NCBI RefSeq assembly: GCF_005222675.1
Contig: NZ_STGE01000009.1
Coordinates: 62,001-126,000 of the forward strand
Direction: 5' to 3'
From: Mycolicibacterium sp. CR10
GTDB lineage: Bacteria > Actinomycetota > Actinomycetes > Mycobacteriales > Mycobacteriaceae
Length of the DNA stretch: 64,000 nucleotides
In this document: positions 55,918-64,000 of the stretch, piece by piece
How the letters are laid out: the number at the start of each line of letters is the position of its first letter
Numbering within the stretch: position 1 is the stretch's first letter
Notes under the pieces: generated by a model
What the model saw: the letters and a program-made list of their open reading frames with translations, nothing else
Databases searched by the model: none
Told to the model about the DNA's origin: nothing
Made by a program: the position numbers and the translations under genes

Positions 55918-55955
55918 CTGAAAAGGTTCGCCCCGGCTAGCTCCAGGTCCAGCCC

Positions 55956-57086
55956 ATGGCTCTGACGTTGCGCGGCGTCGCGCGGTGGAGCAGCAAGCCG
56001 GCGAAGAACGTCGAGACCGCGATGACCCCGAGGGTCAACGTGCTGCGCGGTCTCGCCGCTCGCGCCACCACCCCGTTGCTCCCGGATGACTACCTCAAAC
56101 TGCTCAACCCGTTGTGGACGGCGCGCGAACTTCGCGGTGAGGTCGTCGAGGTGTGCAGGGAGACCGAGGACTCCGCGACCGTCACCATCAAGCCCGGGTG
56201 GGGCTTTTCCGCCGACTACCAGCCCGGCCAGTACGTCGGGATCGGTCTTCGCGTCGACGGACGTTGGCACTGGCGTTCCTACTCGCTGACGTCGGTGCCG
56301 CGGCGGGAATCCAAGCTCATCACGATCACGGTCAAGGCCACCCCGGAAGGCTTCCTGTCCTCGCATCTGGTCAACGGTGTCGAACCCGGCACCATCGTCC
56401 GGTTGGCCACGCCGAAGGGTGATTTCGCGCTTCCCGACCCTCCGCCGGAGAAGATCCTGTTCATCAGTGCGGGCAGCGGCATCACCCCGCTGATGGCGAT
56501 GCTGCGCAATCTGACTGCCCGCGGGCAGGCCCCGGACATCGTGCACGTGCACTCCGCGCCCACGGCGGGCGACGTGATCTTCCACGATGAACTGCGGGCC
56601 CTCGAACGCGACCATCCGAGCTACCGGTTGCATCTGCACCTGACCGAATCCGAAGGCCACCTCGCCCTCGAGAATCTGGGCGACGTGGTCGCGGACTGGG
56701 AAGAGCGGCCGACCTGGGCCTGCGGGCCCACGCCGATGCTGGACGACGTCGAGGCAGTCTGGGACGACGCCGGTCGGGGTGAGCATCTGCACATCGAGCG
56801 GTTCACCATCGACCGCACCGACAAAGGCGGAGAGGGCGGCACCGTCACCTTCGCCATCTCGGACAAGACAGTCGAGATCGACGGTGCCACATCCCTTCTG
56901 GAGGCCGGGGAGAAGGTGGGAATCCAGATGCCGTTCGGCTGCCGAATGGGCATCTGCCAAACCTGTGTGCTTCCACTGGAATCAGGACACGTTCGCGACT
57001 TCCGCAACGGCGGGGAGCACGGTGCGGGCGACCGCATCAACACCTGTGTGTCCACCGCATCCGGCGACTGCACGCTCAAGATCTGA
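55956..57086 (+). CDS. Ferredoxin-reductase-type electron donor for the DesA3 desaturase
   Basis: A 376-aa protein of the Rv3230c type: a FAD domain ([21 protein letters not shown]), an NAD(P)H domain ([18 protein letters not shown]) and a C-terminal plant-type [2Fe-2S] ferredoxin domain with Cys329, Cys334, Cys337 and Cys364 (CRMGICQTC ... INTC). In M. tuberculosis this protein hands electrons from NADPH to the stearoyl-CoA desaturase encoded next to it; the same gene order is kept here (10-bp gap). ATG at 55956. Confidence 0.92.
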   Translation: MALTLRGVARWSSKPAKNVETAMTPRVNVLRGLAARATTPLLPDDYLKLLNPLWTARELRGEVVEVCRETEDSATVTIKPGWGFSADYQPGQYVGIGLRVDGRWHWRSYSLTSVPRRESKLITITVKATPEGFLSSHLVNGVEPGTIVRLATPKGDFALPDPPPEKILFISAGSGITPLMAMLRNLTARGQAPDIVHVHSAPTAGDVIFHDELRALERDHPSYRLHLHLTESEGHLALENLGDVVADWEERPTWACGPTPMLDDVEAVWDDAGRGEHLHIERFTIDRTDKGGEGGTVTFAISDKTVEIDGATSLLEAGEKVGIQMPFGCRMGICQTCVLPLESGHVRDFRNGGEHGAGDRINTCVSTASGDCTLKI

Positions 57087-57096
57087 AGGAGAGACA

Positions 57097-58335
57097 ATGG
57101 CTATCACTGACATCAAGGAATACGCACACCTCACGCCCGACGACGTCGAGGCCCTCGCCGACGAACTCGATGCGATCCGGGCCGACATCGAGGACTCCCG
57201 CGGAGAGCGCGACGCCCGCTACATCCGTCGGGCCATCCAGCTGCAGCGGGGCCTCGCCGCGGGTGGCCGGGCCGCGCTGTTCGCCAGCAACAACAAAGCC
57301 GCTCGCGCGGGCGGGATCGCGATGCTGGCGTCGGCGAAGATCATCGAGAACATGGAACTCGGCCACAACATCATCCACGGCCAGTGGGACTGGATGAACG
57401 ACCCCGAGATCCACTCCACCGAGTGGGAGTGGGACACCACCTCACCGAGTGTGCACTGGAAGAAGTCCCACAACTTCATCCACCACAAGTACACAAACGT
57501 TGTCGGACTCGATGACGACATCGGCTACGGGATCATGCGACTGACGCGCGATCAACGCTGGGAACGATGGATGATCGGCAACCCGATCTACAACCTGCTC
57601 CTGGGGACGCTGTTCGAATGGGGAGTGGCCGCACACGGGCTGGAAACCACGAAGTATCGCAAGGGTGAGAAGTCGCTTGCCGAGGTGCGCAAGGACCTCC
57701 GGGTGATCGGCAAGAAGGTCGGCAAGCAGGTCGGCAAGGACTACGTGGTCTTTCCGGCGCTGGCGGGACGCAACTGGAAATCGACGCTGAAGGCCAACGC
57801 GATCGCGAACCTGATCCGCAACTACTGGTCCTACATGGTCATCTTCTGCGGCCATTTCCCCGATGGTGCAGAGAAATTCACCCGGCAGGAGTTCGAGGAC
57901 GAAACGCAGGGGGAGTGGTATCTGCGGCAACTGCTGGGCTCGGCCAACTTCCACGCCGGCCCGGTCATGGCGTTCATGAGCGGAAACCTCTGTTACCAGA
58001 TCGAGCACCACCTGTTCCCCGACCTGCCGAGCAACCGGTACGCCCAGATCAGCGAGCGAGTCCAAGCACTGTGCGAAAAGTACGACCTGCCGTACACCAC
58101 GGGATCGCTTCCGCGCCAGTACTTCCAGTCGTTCTGGACCATCCTGAAGCTCGCGCTGCCCGACAAGCTGCTCAAGGCGTCGTCCGACGACGCCCCAGAG
58201 ACGAACTCGGAGCTGAAGTTCCGGATCCGCGAAGGGATGCGCGAGAGCTTCGGCGTCGACCCGGCGACCGGCAAGCGCCGCGGGCTGCGCACCGCGGTGC
58301 GCGAACTCGAGACGGGTGTGATGGCCACCGGGTGA
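57097..58335 (+). CDS. desA3: Acyl-CoA delta-9 desaturase (DesA3)
   Basis: A 412-aa membrane di-iron desaturase. The three His boxes are H90-N-I-I-H94, H125-NFI-HH130 and Q301-IE-HH305 (QIEHHLFP). It introduces the delta-9 double bond into stearoyl-CoA, yielding oleate for phospholipids and triacylglycerol. GAAGGAGA precedes the ATG. Coupled with the reductase upstream. Confidence 0.94.
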   Translation: MAITDIKEYAHLTPDDVEALADELDAIRADIEDSRGERDARYIRRAIQLQRGLAAGGRAALFASNNKAARAGGIAMLASAKIIENMELGHNIIHGQWDWMNDPEIHSTEWEWDTTSPSVHWKKSHNFIHHKYTNVVGLDDDIGYGIMRLTRDQRWERWMIGNPIYNLLLGTLFEWGVAAHGLETTKYRKGEKSLAEVRKDLRVIGKKVGKQVGKDYVVFPALAGRNWKSTLKANAIANLIRNYWSYMVIFCGHFPDGAEKFTRQEFEDETQGEWYLRQLLGSANFHAGPVMAFMSGNLCYQIEHHLFPDLPSNRYAQISERVQALCEKYDLPYTTGSLPRQYFQSFWTILKLALPDKLLKASSDDAPETNSELKFRIREGMRESFGVDPATGKRRGLRTAVRELETGVMATG

Positions 58336-58351
58336 TGCGGCCCGGGCGGGG

Positions 58352-59083
58352 CTATCCGGGGGCAGCGGCCTGGTCGACGGGTTCGACCGGCTCTGCCTGC
58401 GGGAGCTTGCTCACCGCGAAGTCCGCCGCCTGGTCCGTGAGGCCCCTGATCGGGTAGGCGCCGTGCGCGCCGTTGTCCCCGCCGGTCGGCGAGCAGATCG
58501 GGTCCTCCGGGATGCACAGGTCGAGGGTCTTCCCCGTGTACAGCGATCCGACGTTGATCGGCGGCGCTCCGGTGTAGATGCGTTGCAGGAAGCCGCTGGA
58601 CGGTTTACCGAACAGCGCCACCGCGGCAACGTTGTCGGCCACCGCCGGCGGCATCGGCCCCGTCATGCCGGGCGGTGGGACGTATCCCTCGGGCATCGCG
58701 TCCTCGGTGATGTAGGCCGCCACCGCCGCGCCCTGCGAGAAACCGCCGAGCACGATCTTGGTGTCGGGGCAGTTCCCCGCCATCGCCACCACCCTGTTGC
58801 TCGCGTCGATGACTCCGCTCGCCGCGGTGGCGAAATCGATGGACGCCGGGTAGTTCACCGGGTAGACATCGACCGACTTACCGCCGGCGCGGGCACGCAG
58901 CGCATCGACGAATGCCTGGCCGGTGGAGCCGACGCCGGGCGGCTCGAACGTGCCCCGCGCGAACACCACCTCGACGTCGGGACACGGCGCCGCGTACGCG
59001 GGTGCGGCAACCAGGGGTGACGACCCCACCACCGATGCCGCCACCAGACCCACACCTGCTGACCAACGACCAAGACTCTTCAT
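58352..59083 (-). CDS. Cutinase family (Culp) protein
   Basis: A 243-aa exported esterase. Signal peptide to about residue 31. Alpha/beta-hydrolase core with Ser116 in GGFSQGA, Asp194 and His207 (ICSPTGGDNGAHGAYP), and four Cys (34, 105, 190, 197) for two disulfides, as in mycobacterial cutinase-like proteins. These hydrolyse esters, triglycerides or phospholipids at the envelope. It ends in an acidic Pro/Glu tail (AEPVEPVDQ). It converges on desA3. Confidence 0.9.
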   Translation of the reverse strand: MKSLGRWSAGVGLVAASVVGSSPLVAAPAYAAPCPDVEVVFARGTFEPPGVGSTGQAFVDALRARAGGKSVDVYPVNYPASIDFATAASGVIDASNRVVAMAGNCPDTKIVLGGFSQGAAVAAYITEDAMPEGYVPPPGMTGPMPPAVADNVAAVALFGKPSSGFLQRIYTGAPPINVGSLYTGKTLDLCIPEDPICSPTGGDNGAHGAYPIRGLTDQAADFAVSKLPQAEPVEPVDQAAAPG

Positions 59084-59176
59084 TCGGACCGCCTGTCCTC
59101 GAATTTCACCCGCGCGGCCGGCGCCATTGCTCTCTGCGGACGGCGTGGTGGTACCCCGAGAGTGCAGGCATGAAAC

Positions 59177-60259
59177 TCACGAATGTGGTGAAGGTTCTTT
59201 GTTACCAGCGTTTAACGACGCGGCGTCGGGTTCGCGGACCGCCCTGTCGAGCAGGTCGAGGACCGTGCGCACGTGTGTGTGTTGCACCGCTGCCCACACC
59301 GGGTGAGTGGCCACGGTGCGGTGATGGACGAAGGTGGCAAACAGCAGCCCCTCCGGAACCAGCATGAACAACAACTCGCCCGGCATGCCGATACGTGACT
59401 CCCTGCCGAGCAGCACGCTCTGGGTAGAGGCCCGCCGTATCTCCCAGCCCAGGACGGAGTCGGAGGCATCCGTCGCTCTGAGACCGAGGGCCGACCAGCC
59501 CGTCAGCAATTCGGCTCTGGTGACCGCGGAGGCGCCTTCGAGGACTTCCCGCGCCCAGTCCTGCGCCGTCCAGTCGGCGTGGGTGTCGGTGCTCACCGAG
59601 AAGGCATCCCCGTAGTCGACGCGCGGCAGAGTGCTCAATCCGGCAAGGTCGGCCGGTGGAGCAACCCGGCGGGCGAGGCCAAGCCAGTGCCGCGAGACCG
59701 CGCGCAGCATCTGGGGATAGACGACCAGACGCCGAAACGGCGCGATCGCGGCCATGTAAGCACGCCCCAACAACCCGTTCGGCTTGACGAGAACCGCCAT
59801 CTGGCCGCGGTAGCCGCCCTCGCCATCGGGGACCCAGCCCAGGTGCATGACCGCGTGCACCGTCGTGTTCGCGATCTCGAAGGCGGCCTCGCGATCGGTC
59901 ACGTACACCGGCCGAAACGGCAGCGACTCGGGGAACGTCAGTCCGGTGTCCGCTGCCAACTCCTCGGGCAGTCGGGTGCGCAGCGAATCCACCCGCGCGT
60001 CCAGACCCGTCTCACCCCGGTCCAGGCCGAGCAGGGCGCCCAGCTGCCACCGAACGACGAACAGCGCCCGGACGGCGAGTGGGGAGTCGCCGGGGTCGAG
60101 TGACTGAATGAGCGACACCAGCCGGGGGAAGTCGTCGGGCCCACCGCGACTGGGCAGCGCCCACACATCTTCGAGCCGGAAGTCGTTGGCAATGTCGTGT
60201 ATTCGCCACGGCTGACGCGCGTGTGCGGAGGGGGCGAGGCGTGCTGCGGATTGATTCAT
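59177..60259 (-). CDS. DUF2867 protein with SRPBCC-like C-terminal domain
   Basis: A 360-aa protein. Residues about 15-195 match DUF2867 (DIANDFRLEDVWALP, then NTTVHAVMHLGWV). Residues about 215-345 look like a helix-grip (SRPBCC/polyketide-cyclase-like) domain (SVLGWEIRRASTQSVLLG, LFMLVPEGLLFATFVHH). The fusion is less usual; function is unknown, and the lipid-binding style of both parts suggests a small hydrophobic ligand. Divergent from a TetR gene with only 48 bp between; its start codon lies in the operator. The likely start is leaderless. Confidence 0.65.
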   Translation of the reverse strand: MNQSAARLAPSAHARQPWRIHDIANDFRLEDVWALPSRGGPDDFPRLVSLIQSLDPGDSPLAVRALFVVRWQLGALLGLDRGETGLDARVDSLRTRLPEELAADTGLTFPESLPFRPVYVTDREAAFEIANTTVHAVMHLGWVPDGEGGYRGQMAVLVKPNGLLGRAYMAAIAPFRRLVVYPQMLRAVSRHWLGLARRVAPPADLAGLSTLPRVDYGDAFSVSTDTHADWTAQDWAREVLEGASAVTRAELLTGWSALGLRATDASDSVLGWEIRRASTQSVLLGRESRIGMPGELLFMLVPEGLLFATFVHHRTVATHPVWAAVQHTHVRTVLDLLDRAVREPDAASLNAGNKEPSPHS

Positions 60260-60294
60260 ACACTACTGTATGTATCAATGTCGGGAGTTGTCAA
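60251..60294. promoter_or_regulatory. Promoter and 28-bp palindromic operator over a start codon
   Basis: On the minus strand TTGACA (complement of 60289-60294) and TACAGT (complement of 60265-60270) are separated by 18 bp; the -10 ends five bases before the ATG of the DUF2867 gene. A palindrome, TTGATTCATACACT / ACTGTATGTATCAA (60251-60278; the arms agree at 12 of 14 positions), covers the -10, the predicted transcription start and the start codon. Confidence 0.8.
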
Positions 60295-60307
60295 TTAGGA
60301 ATGACGA

Positions 60308-60856
60308 ATGCCTGCATCCACCCGCACAACGCGTGAAGCCTGGATCGAGGCGGGCCTGTCCGCACTCGCCGACGGCGGACCCGACGCGGTGCGCGTCGAC
60401 GTCCTGGCCCAGAAGCTCGGGGTGACGCGCGGCGGCTTCTACCACCAGTTCGAGAGTCGCCCGGCATTCCTCGACGCGCTGCTCGACACCTGGGAACACC
60501 GGAGCACCGAGGACGTGCGCCAACGCGTCGAACGCGAGGGCGGCGACGCCCGCCGGAAGGTGGCCCGCGCGGGCATGCTGACGTTCTCCGACGAACTCCT
60601 GCCTATTGACCTCGCGGTCCGTGACTGGGCCCGCCGTGACGACGCCGTCGCCACCCGGCTCCGGCGCGTCGACAACCAGCGCATGCACTATCTGCGCGAC
60701 CTGATCTCCGAATTCTGCACCGACCCCGACGAGGTCGAGGCCCGCGGCATGCTCGCCTTCGCCCTGGCGATCGGCAACAACTTCGTCGCCGCTGAACACC
60801 TCGGCAGCTCGCGCGCCGAGGTACTCAAGCGCGCGACCCAGCTGCTGTTGGGCTGA
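60308..60856 (+). CDS. TetR/AcrR family transcriptional regulator
   Basis: A 182-aa repressor with the HTH at residues about 8-55 (WIEAGLSALADGGPDAVRVDVLA, GVTRGGFYHQFESRPAFL). The C-terminus is the all-helical ligand domain. AGGA lies 7 nt before the ATG. It faces the DUF2867 gene, and the 28-bp palindrome in between is its natural operator. It is the presumed repressor of that gene and of itself. Confidence 0.9.
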   Translation: MPASTRTTREAWIEAGLSALADGGPDAVRVDVLAQKLGVTRGGFYHQFESRPAFLDALLDTWEHRSTEDVRQRVEREGGDARRKVARAGMLTFSDELLPIDLAVRDWARRDDAVATRLRRVDNQRMHYLRDLISEFCTDPDEVEARGMLAFALAIGNNFVAAEHLGSSRAEVLKRATQLLLG

Positions 60857-60923
60857 CCATTCGTCCGGCCGACCAATCTGGCGCCGTCCCGGCGCCGAAT
60901 GGGAGGTAACGGAGGGAAGAGCA

Positions 60924-62117
60924 ATGACGCAGCGCTATGACGTCGTCGTCGCCGGTGGGGGGCCTGCGGGCGCGGCGGCGGCGTGGCAGGCGGCCCAGGC
61001 GGGCGCACGGGTACTGCTGCTCGAGAAGGCCCAGTTCCCGCGCGACAAACCGTGCGGCGATGGACTGACGCCCCGCGCGGTGGGGTTCATCCAGAAGATG
61101 GGCATGGCGCAGGACGTGGCGAAGTTCCACCGTGTCGAGGGCGCCAGGGTGTACAGCCCGAGTGAATGGTCGCTGTCGTTTCCGCACCGCCCGGGCATGC
61201 CCGACCACGGCCACGTGGCACGTCGCAGCGAGCTCGACGGCATGCTGTTCGAGAACGCCGGCTCGATGGGGGCAGAACTGCGCCAGGGTGCCGAGTGCGT
61301 CGCCACGGTGACCGACCGCAACGGCCGCGTCGGTGGGGTGACGCTCAAAGGTGGCGAGCAGATTCGCGCCGATGCGGTGATCGCCGCCGACGGCGCCTAC
61401 TCACCGATCAAGCGCTCGCTGAGTCTGCACTCGCAATACAACGGCTATTCGGCGATCGCGATCCGCGCGGAGATGACTGCCCACTGTCCCGACGGCGACA
61501 GCCTCGACATCCATCTGAAACTAACGTCGGGGGGCAAGCAGTTGCCCGGCTACGGCTGGGTGTTCCCGCTCGGCGGCGGGCGCGTCAACATCGGCCTGGG
61601 ATATGTGAACAGCTACAAGAATTGGCACCAGATCAACGCGGCCGAGCTGCTCGGTGAATTCCTCGCCACGCTGCCCGCCCAGTGGCGTCTCCCGTCGATC
61701 GCCGAACTGAGGAAGTCCCACGCGATCCAGGCGTGGCGGTTGCCGATGGGATTCACCGCATGGCCACCTTGGCGGCCGGGTGTGCTGTTCGCCGGGGACG
61801 CTCTCGGGGCGGCCCGTCCGGCGTCCGGCGCCGGCATCTCCAAGGCGCTGCAGTCCGGGCTGGCGGCCGGCGAATGTGCTGTCGCCGCGTTGAACAACGG
61901 TGGCCCTGATGATTTCACCGACTACGCACACCGGATGAAGGCCGCGTGGGGGACCGAATATCGGCGCGGCCGCTTCTTCCATCGGGTGGTCGCCATCCCG
62001 GCGGTCGCCGAGGCGGGCGTGAAGGTTCTCGACTCTGTCAACCACCCCGCGGTGCGTTCGCGCCTGCTGTTCTGGGAGGGCTGGCGCGAAGCCGCAGCCT
62101 CGGGCGCACGCCGATAG
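60924..62117 (+). CDS. Geranylgeranyl reductase-family FAD oxidoreductase
   Basis: A 397-aa flavoprotein. FAD Rossmann motif GGGPAG at residues 11-16, the DKPCGDGLTPRAVGF segment, ADGAYSPIKRSL and LFAGDALGAARPASGAGI are the landmarks of the GGR family. The mycobacterial member MenJ (Rv0561c) saturates one isoprene of menaquinone; this protein is of the same length and type and may be MenJ or a paralogue. GGGAGG-type site before the ATG. Convergent with the methyltransferase (5 bp). Confidence 0.88.
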   Translation: MTQRYDVVVAGGGPAGAAAAWQAAQAGARVLLLEKAQFPRDKPCGDGLTPRAVGFIQKMGMAQDVAKFHRVEGARVYSPSEWSLSFPHRPGMPDHGHVARRSELDGMLFENAGSMGAELRQGAECVATVTDRNGRVGGVTLKGGEQIRADAVIAADGAYSPIKRSLSLHSQYNGYSAIAIRAEMTAHCPDGDSLDIHLKLTSGGKQLPGYGWVFPLGGGRVNIGLGYVNSYKNWHQINAAELLGEFLATLPAQWRLPSIAELRKSHAIQAWRLPMGFTAWPPWRPGVLFAGDALGAARPASGAGISKALQSGLAAGECAVAALNNGGPDDFTDYAHRMKAAWGTEYRRGRFFHRVVAIPAVAEAGVKVLDSVNHPAVRSRLLFWEGWREAAASGARR

Positions 62118-62122
62118 ACAAC

Positions 62123-63175
62123 CTACGGTCGGGCCTCGAAGACCAGATTGAACGGCGTCTCCGTCGCCCGCCGGAACCGGGCGAAACCGCCGTCGTCGAC
62201 CATGACTTCCCGCAACCGGCGTTCGCCGGCCTGCGCACCCAACGCCGGTCCGCGCCGCGCCAGCGACACCGGCACACACACCAGCGACGATGCGGCGTAG
62301 AACAGTCGTCCCACAGGGTTCAAGTTATCTGCGACATCGTCATTGGCGAACGGCTCGACCAGCAGGCAGTGGCCGTCGGATTTGAGCGCTTCCCTCGCGT
62401 GCCGGGCGGCACCCCCAGGATCGGCCATGTCGTGCAGACAGTCGAAGAAGGCGACGAGGTCGAAATCGTGGCCCCCGTAGGAGACGGCGTCGGCAACCTC
62501 GAAGGTCGCGTTCTCGACACCGGCGGCGGCCGCGCGCACCCGGGCAGTGTCGATCGACGGGCCGTGATAGTCGATTCCGACAAACTGTGAGTTCGGAAAG
62601 GCCTGCGCCATCAGGAGTGTGCTCGCACCGTGGCCACACCCGACATCCGCGGCCCGCCCGCCCCCATTGAGCTTCTCCACGACGCCATCCAGCGCGGGCA
62701 GCCACGAGGACAGCAGGTTGGCGTGATAGCCCGCCCTGAAGAACCGCTCCGTCCCGTCGAACAGGCACGGATGATGCTCGCCCCACTCCATTCCGTCGCC
62801 GCTGCGGAAGTTCTCCACCGCCCGATCGCGAACCGCGAAGAGGTCTCGAATGATCTGGTACGCACCGGGTAGGTCTGCCGGGCCGTCGGCGCCGGCGAGG
62901 CACGCCGACTGCTCGTCGTTCAAGTAGTACTTGTCGTCGGCAGGATCGAAGTCGACGTAGCCGCTCGCCGCCTGATTGGCGAGCCATTCGCGGATGTAGC
63001 GTTCGCTCGTCCCCGTTTCCTGGGACAGTTCGCGGGCGGACAAGGGCTGCCGCGCAAGTGCCGAGTAAAGGCCGAGCTCGTCGCCGATCGACACCAGCAC
63101 GGCACTCGCGGCGGCGCCCAGATCGGCGACCGCCTTGCCGAGGAATGCTTCGAGTCTGTCCGCAGTGGTTGTCAT
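62123..63175 (-). CDS. SAM-dependent methyltransferase with N-terminal winged helix
   Basis: A 350-aa methyltransferase. Residues about 20-95 form a winged-helix dimerisation domain (LSARELSQETGTSERYIREWL), as in O-methyltransferases of secondary metabolism. The SAM motif is DVGCGHG at 177-183, followed by GIDYHGPSI and FFDCLHDMADP. The target is unknown; related proteins methylate small hydroxylated aromatics. It converges on the GGR gene. Confidence 0.85.
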   Translation of the reverse strand: MTTTADRLEAFLGKAVADLGAAASAVLVSIGDELGLYSALARQPLSARELSQETGTSERYIREWLANQAASGYVDFDPADDKYYLNDEQSACLAGADGPADLPGAYQIIRDLFAVRDRAVENFRSGDGMEWGEHHPCLFDGTERFFRAGYHANLLSSWLPALDGVVEKLNGGGRAADVGCGHGASTLLMAQAFPNSQFVGIDYHGPSIDTARVRAAAAGVENATFEVADAVSYGGHDFDLVAFFDCLHDMADPGGAARHAREALKSDGHCLLVEPFANDDVADNLNPVGRLFYAASSLVCVPVSLARRGPALGAQAGERRLREVMVDDGGFARFRRATETPFNLVFEARP

Positions 63176-63291
63176 CGCAAGCTCCTTCGGCGACCCTGTG
63201 ATTTAACGGTAGACCCGGCAGGGGACCGTGCACAGGTTTCTTCAGGTTTGATTGGCCGGGATCGGACCGGTCGGCGGTCCGCCCTCGGCGC

Positions 63292-63303
63292 TAGGCTGCC
63301 ACC
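63292..63303 (+). promoter_or_regulatory. TAGGCT -10 box, leaderless start
   Basis: TAGGCT (63292-63297) ends six bases before the GTG at 63304. Confidence 0.5.
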
Positions 63304-63978
63304 GTGTCCGAGCACACATCGCCGCTGGCGACTGCGCTACCTGACCTGGTCCGCGCCGGCGGCACGATGGTGACGTTCCATCCGGGTCTCAGCGGGCAGA
63401 CCCATCACTGGAAGGTGTGCGCACCGGGAGGAGCCGTATTGGCGGAGACGGCCCGGGTGCACCGCGGTGGCAGAATTCGACAGACGCTGTGGACGCTCTG
63501 GAACCAGGCGAACATGCATGTCGGCGATGACATTCATGTGGAGCTGCGTGGAGCCGACGGCATCGTGCTGGCGAAGGCGACCTCCGACAACGACACCCCC
63601 GCGGTGGTCACGGTTCGCGACGAGACCGGCGCGCAGGTGGCGCGCAGCGTGCGCGATAAAGACACATTCGCTGTGTTCGGCGCGGGCGACCAACCGGTCG
63701 CGGTGCTCGACTGCGACGGTGACGGGCCATGGGAGGTCACCGATTCCGCGGGCAACGTGATCGGCGAACTGCTCGCAGGCAAACTCGATCCGTCCCGCAA
63801 ACCCGGGGTCGCGGAGTGGGTGCTCTTCACCGACGTCGCCCTCAACGCCGCTGCCCATCGAAATGGGCAGCACCTGGGTCTGCGCCGAGTCGTCCGGTAT
63901 TCGTACGCCCCGGTCGCCTCGGCGGTGTTGATGCCGCCGCTGGCTCTGCTGCCTCTGCTGGCCGGCCTCACCTACTGA
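63304..63978 (+). CDS. Hypothetical beta-rich protein
   Basis: A 224-aa protein that I do not recognise. Residues about 20-175 are beta-rich with short repeated strands (HHWKVCAPGGAVLAET; VELRGADGIVLAKAT; VTVRDETGAQVARSV; WEVTDSAGNVIGEL), each with a Gly/Asp turn. The alternation resembles LURP/scramblase-like barrels. The last 20 residues are a hydrophobic helix that could anchor the protein in the membrane. Leaderless GTG start. No functional call. Confidence 0.6.
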   Translation: MSEHTSPLATALPDLVRAGGTMVTFHPGLSGQTHHWKVCAPGGAVLAETARVHRGGRIRQTLWTLWNQANMHVGDDIHVELRGADGIVLAKATSDNDTPAVVTVRDETGAQVARSVRDKDTFAVFGAGDQPVAVLDCDGDGPWEVTDSAGNVIGELLAGKLDPSRKPGVAEWVLFTDVALNAAAHRNGQHLGLRRVVRYSYAPVASAVLMPPLALLPLLAGLTY

Positions 63979-64000
63979 TTGGTCATGATGGCGAATCCGA

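Overview
This 64-kb window is GC-rich chromosomal DNA of an environmental, probably rapidly growing mycobacterium (Mycobacterium/Mycolicibacterium). The evidence is a set of lineage-marker genes: a rifampin ADP-ribosyltransferase (arr) very close to the M. smegmatis enzyme, an mmpS-mmpL pair, the DesA3 desaturase with its ferredoxin-reductase-type partner, a cutinase-like protein, a DUF4193 protein, a HadA-like dehydratase, a Hip1-like lipoprotein protease and a GTTT-N16-GGGTAA (SigF-type) promoter. No rRNA, tRNA, CRISPR array, insertion sequence, phage or plasmid gene was seen. It reads as ordinary chromosome dense in regulator-enzyme pairs.

Layout. 1-10.2 kb: end of a TspO-like membrane gene, a frameshifted small gene, an SDR-AraC pair, a fused E1 alpha/beta dehydrogenase, a TetR gene divergent from an NmrA-like/SDR operon across a 20-bp palindrome, a DUF4331 protein and a family 6 glycoside hydrolase. 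10.3-19 kb: zinc ribbon, MFS exporter, two S9 peptidases, arr, a MerR regulator, a DUF3159 membrane protein and two PPOX-fold proteins. 19.5-27.1 kb: NmrA-like/AraC divergent pair, Hip1-like lipoprotein, then an MFS exporter divergent from a TetR - class C beta-lactamase - esterase operon closed by a bidirectional terminator. 27.1-35.5 kb: TetR divergent from mmpS-mmpL, an ammonium transporter, and a gluconate block (permease, gluconokinase, GntR regulator). 35.5-45.5 kb: methyltransferase, amidase, a frameshifted SHOCT protein, SDR, metallophosphoesterase, thioesterase, DUF4193, MpaB-type oxygenase, DMT exporter, formate/nitrite-type channel and HadA-like dehydratase. 45.5-54.1 kb: a secreted mosaic pectate lyase, an alpha/beta hydrolase, the SigF-type hemerythrin-catalase operon, and an APH-like kinase fused to a second domain. 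54.2-64 kb: ThrE exporter, desaturase operon, cutinase-like protein, DUF2867 protein divergent from TetR, geranylgeranyl-reductase-family flavoprotein, methyltransferase and an unknown protein.

How the genes work together. The clearest units are: SigF-type promoter -> hemerythrin-like protein + large catalase (oxidative and stationary-phase stress); reductase + DesA3 (oleoyl-CoA synthesis); gluconate uptake, kinase and GntR regulator; TetR / mmpS-mmpL export; and the exporter / TetR / beta-lactamase / esterase module. With arr and the MmpL pump, several genes here plausibly contribute to intrinsic drug tolerance. The family 6 glycosidase and the pectate lyase point to contact with plant material. 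Many genes show a TAnnnT box 5-8 nt before the start codon, which predicts leaderless mRNAs.

Limits: everything was read by eye from sequence and remembered family features. No database search, structure prediction or codon statistic was run. I did not find a convincing new multi-gene system. The most notable items are local: an SDR lacking its catalytic lysine, two frameshifted genes, an AraC gene remnant, a shared short repeat inside two unrelated genes, and a 28-bp palindrome over a promoter and start codon.
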